Assembly: GCA_003013855.2 (NCBI GenBank)
Contig: ML058384.1
Span: 14,084,176 to 14,148,175 of the forward strand
Origin: Liriodendron chinense
Lineage: Eukaryota; Streptophyta; Magnoliopsida; Magnoliales; Magnoliaceae
Direction: 5' to 3'
DNA length: 64,000 nt
The notes under the pieces were generated by a model. It saw only the letters and a list, made by a program, of their open reading frames with translations. It searched no databases and had not been told where the DNA came from. Shown here one piece after another: positions 62,936 through 64,000 of this stretch. The position numbers and the translations under genes are program-made. Numbering within the stretch: position 1 is the first letter of the stretch; each line of letters opens with the position of its first letter.

Positions 62936-64000
62936 TAATACACTTGTAAAGGTGCGTACGCGTGCTGAAGTTAAGAGCGGAGCAATTAGAATTATGGTAA
63001 GTCCTAGAGCGGGGTGATTAGGAACTTTTACAAATATTTTTGCCTACTTTATAGATTTAACAATTTAAAATAAGTAAGCGATAACACTTTGGCTTCCAAG
63101 CCTAAGTGGGTCCAATCATAAGACTGGCATATGATGTGCAATAAGCAACCTAATCTACGCATGTATAAATTATCAAATGATTAAACTAATGAAGCACCTA
63201 ATCTATGCAACCTATATAGACTGTATGAGAATAGATCATAAAGCTCAAGTCTACACAAGTAAGTGAAAATACATCTTGTGTGTGGATGTGCCTATCTAGT
63301 GCCTAGCATATATTCTAATTAAGCATTCATAATCAAACAATTAAACACAATGCATAATAAGAAATGTGTTTAAATACAATCATAAACACAACAATGTACA
63401 GTGGTTCAACTTTGGGACTACTTCACTCCCGGTTTAACTACTCAACCCCTTTGAGCACACCGGCATTCACTAGGGAGTTTAAATCAGGTTCCTCCCAACC
63501 TAGGTATTTTAACTCGGATCCACCCAACTGAGGAGTTTATAGGTTCCTCCCAATCTACACGTTTACACTCATGGTGGTGGCTCTCCTTGGAGACTTGTTT
63601 AGGCCTGACAAACGTGCCAAGGACCGACAAACGCCCTTAAACTTTAGGCCCGACAAACGTGCCAAGGAACGGCAAACGTTCCTAGACTTTTAGGCTCAAC
63701 TAACAAGCTAAGGATCGATAAATGAACTTGGTTCGAGTTTGAAAAATAAACTCTACACTTAATTCCCACCAAAAAAGAGTGGATGGACTCAACACAAATT
63801 GACAACCTTACTTGTCGGATTTGAGCCCCGTTGCATCGCCGTTTTAAGTTGCTTCTTCTCGCTTTAACGTGCTTGAATCAACTCCCCTTGTGCTCCCCCA
63901 ATCGTTGATGTCGTTACGTCTCCAATGCTCTAGCTCCAAAATTAGACACTTTGCATATGCTTCTCCGACGGAGATGCCCAAGGTGCTAGGAGGTGGTGAA
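62936..64000 (-). mobile_element. Second K-type (copia-like) LTR, cut by the window end
   Basis: Aligns to K from 34761 for about 1.05 kb: GGGGTGATTAGGA, GGCTTCCAAGCCTAAG, ACTCCCGGTTTAAC, GGAGTTTAAATC, CTTGTGCTCCCCCAATC. Preceded by TGGTC at 62931, like K's TSD. The part with TATA and palindromes would lie beyond 64000. Whether it is solo or part of a full element cannot be seen. Confidence 0.75.

Noticed and set aside
1..64000. Host protein-coding genes, rRNA or tRNA genes
   Set aside because: Every long frame is assigned to retrotransposons or is a shadow. The tRNA-like matches are only primer-binding sites.

Overview
This window is plant nuclear DNA made almost entirely of transposable elements. 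I see no host protein gene, rRNA or tRNA gene. The evidence is Ty3/gypsy LTR retrotransposons with primer-binding sites matching plant tRNA-Asp and tRNA-Arg, Athila-type and Tat-type polyproteins, the antisense ORF known only from plant Tat elements, and hairpin-type MITEs with GTGGACCAC/TTTTAGGGCAT arms. An angiosperm is certain in practice. A non-grass, perhaps an early-diverging lineage such as a magnoliid, is only a guess from the MITE family.

The layout is a deep nest that can be unfolded by target-site duplications (TSDs). The outermost element is F, an antisense Ty3/gypsy element: PBS at 58998-59015, gag 55.4-58.8 kb, protease 53.3-55.5 kb, RT start 37955-39527. F is interrupted by H, a 4.07-kb antisense solo LTR (39528-53311, TSD TTGGC), by solo LTR M (53622-55209, TSD TATGT), and by antisense LTR L (36979-37954, which continues left). 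H contains G, a 9.7-kb Athila-type element (42587-52295, TSD ATCGT). L contains E, an antisense Athila-type element (1-36978, running off the left edge). E contains K, a copia-like solo LTR (34761-36719, TSD TGGTC), and A, a Tat-type element (270-33289). A contains three insertions: solo LTR B (3840-13418, TSD ATGCC), Athila element D (14107-25265), and antisense solo LTR I (28950-32199). B contains C, a young non-autonomous Athila element (4403-11888, TSD GGCCA). D contains antisense solo LTR J (18288-19727, TSD ACCGG). The deepest chain is six levels: F > L > E > A > B > C. The right edge (59-64 kb) holds the F LTR, four hairpin MITEs, a Tat-like solo LTR (62109-62818) and a second K-type LTR cut by the window end.

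Coding capacity is decayed. C keeps gag-protease in one frame with two stops, but its RT, RNase H and integrase are replaced by a short unrecognised region. D and G keep recognisable gag, protease, RT, RNase H and integrase with stops, frameshifts and lost catalytic residues. A keeps gag, protease, split RT, integrase and an antisense ORF with its own promoter-like sequence.

The most interesting signal is non-coding. The Athila-type LTRs carry, between a purine tract and the TATA box, arrays of paired 8-bp palindromes (GACCGGTC-NN-GACCGGTC). In C and J these are spaced 51-53 bp apart, close to five helical turns. Unrelated LTRs in the window have the same plan with other palindromes: K has TCCGAT-TG-ATCGGA repeated at 20 bp, and I has ten CACGTG boxes plus a palindromic minisatellite. 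All Athila-type and related LTRs also share a transcribed-leader hairpin whose stem shows compensatory base changes.
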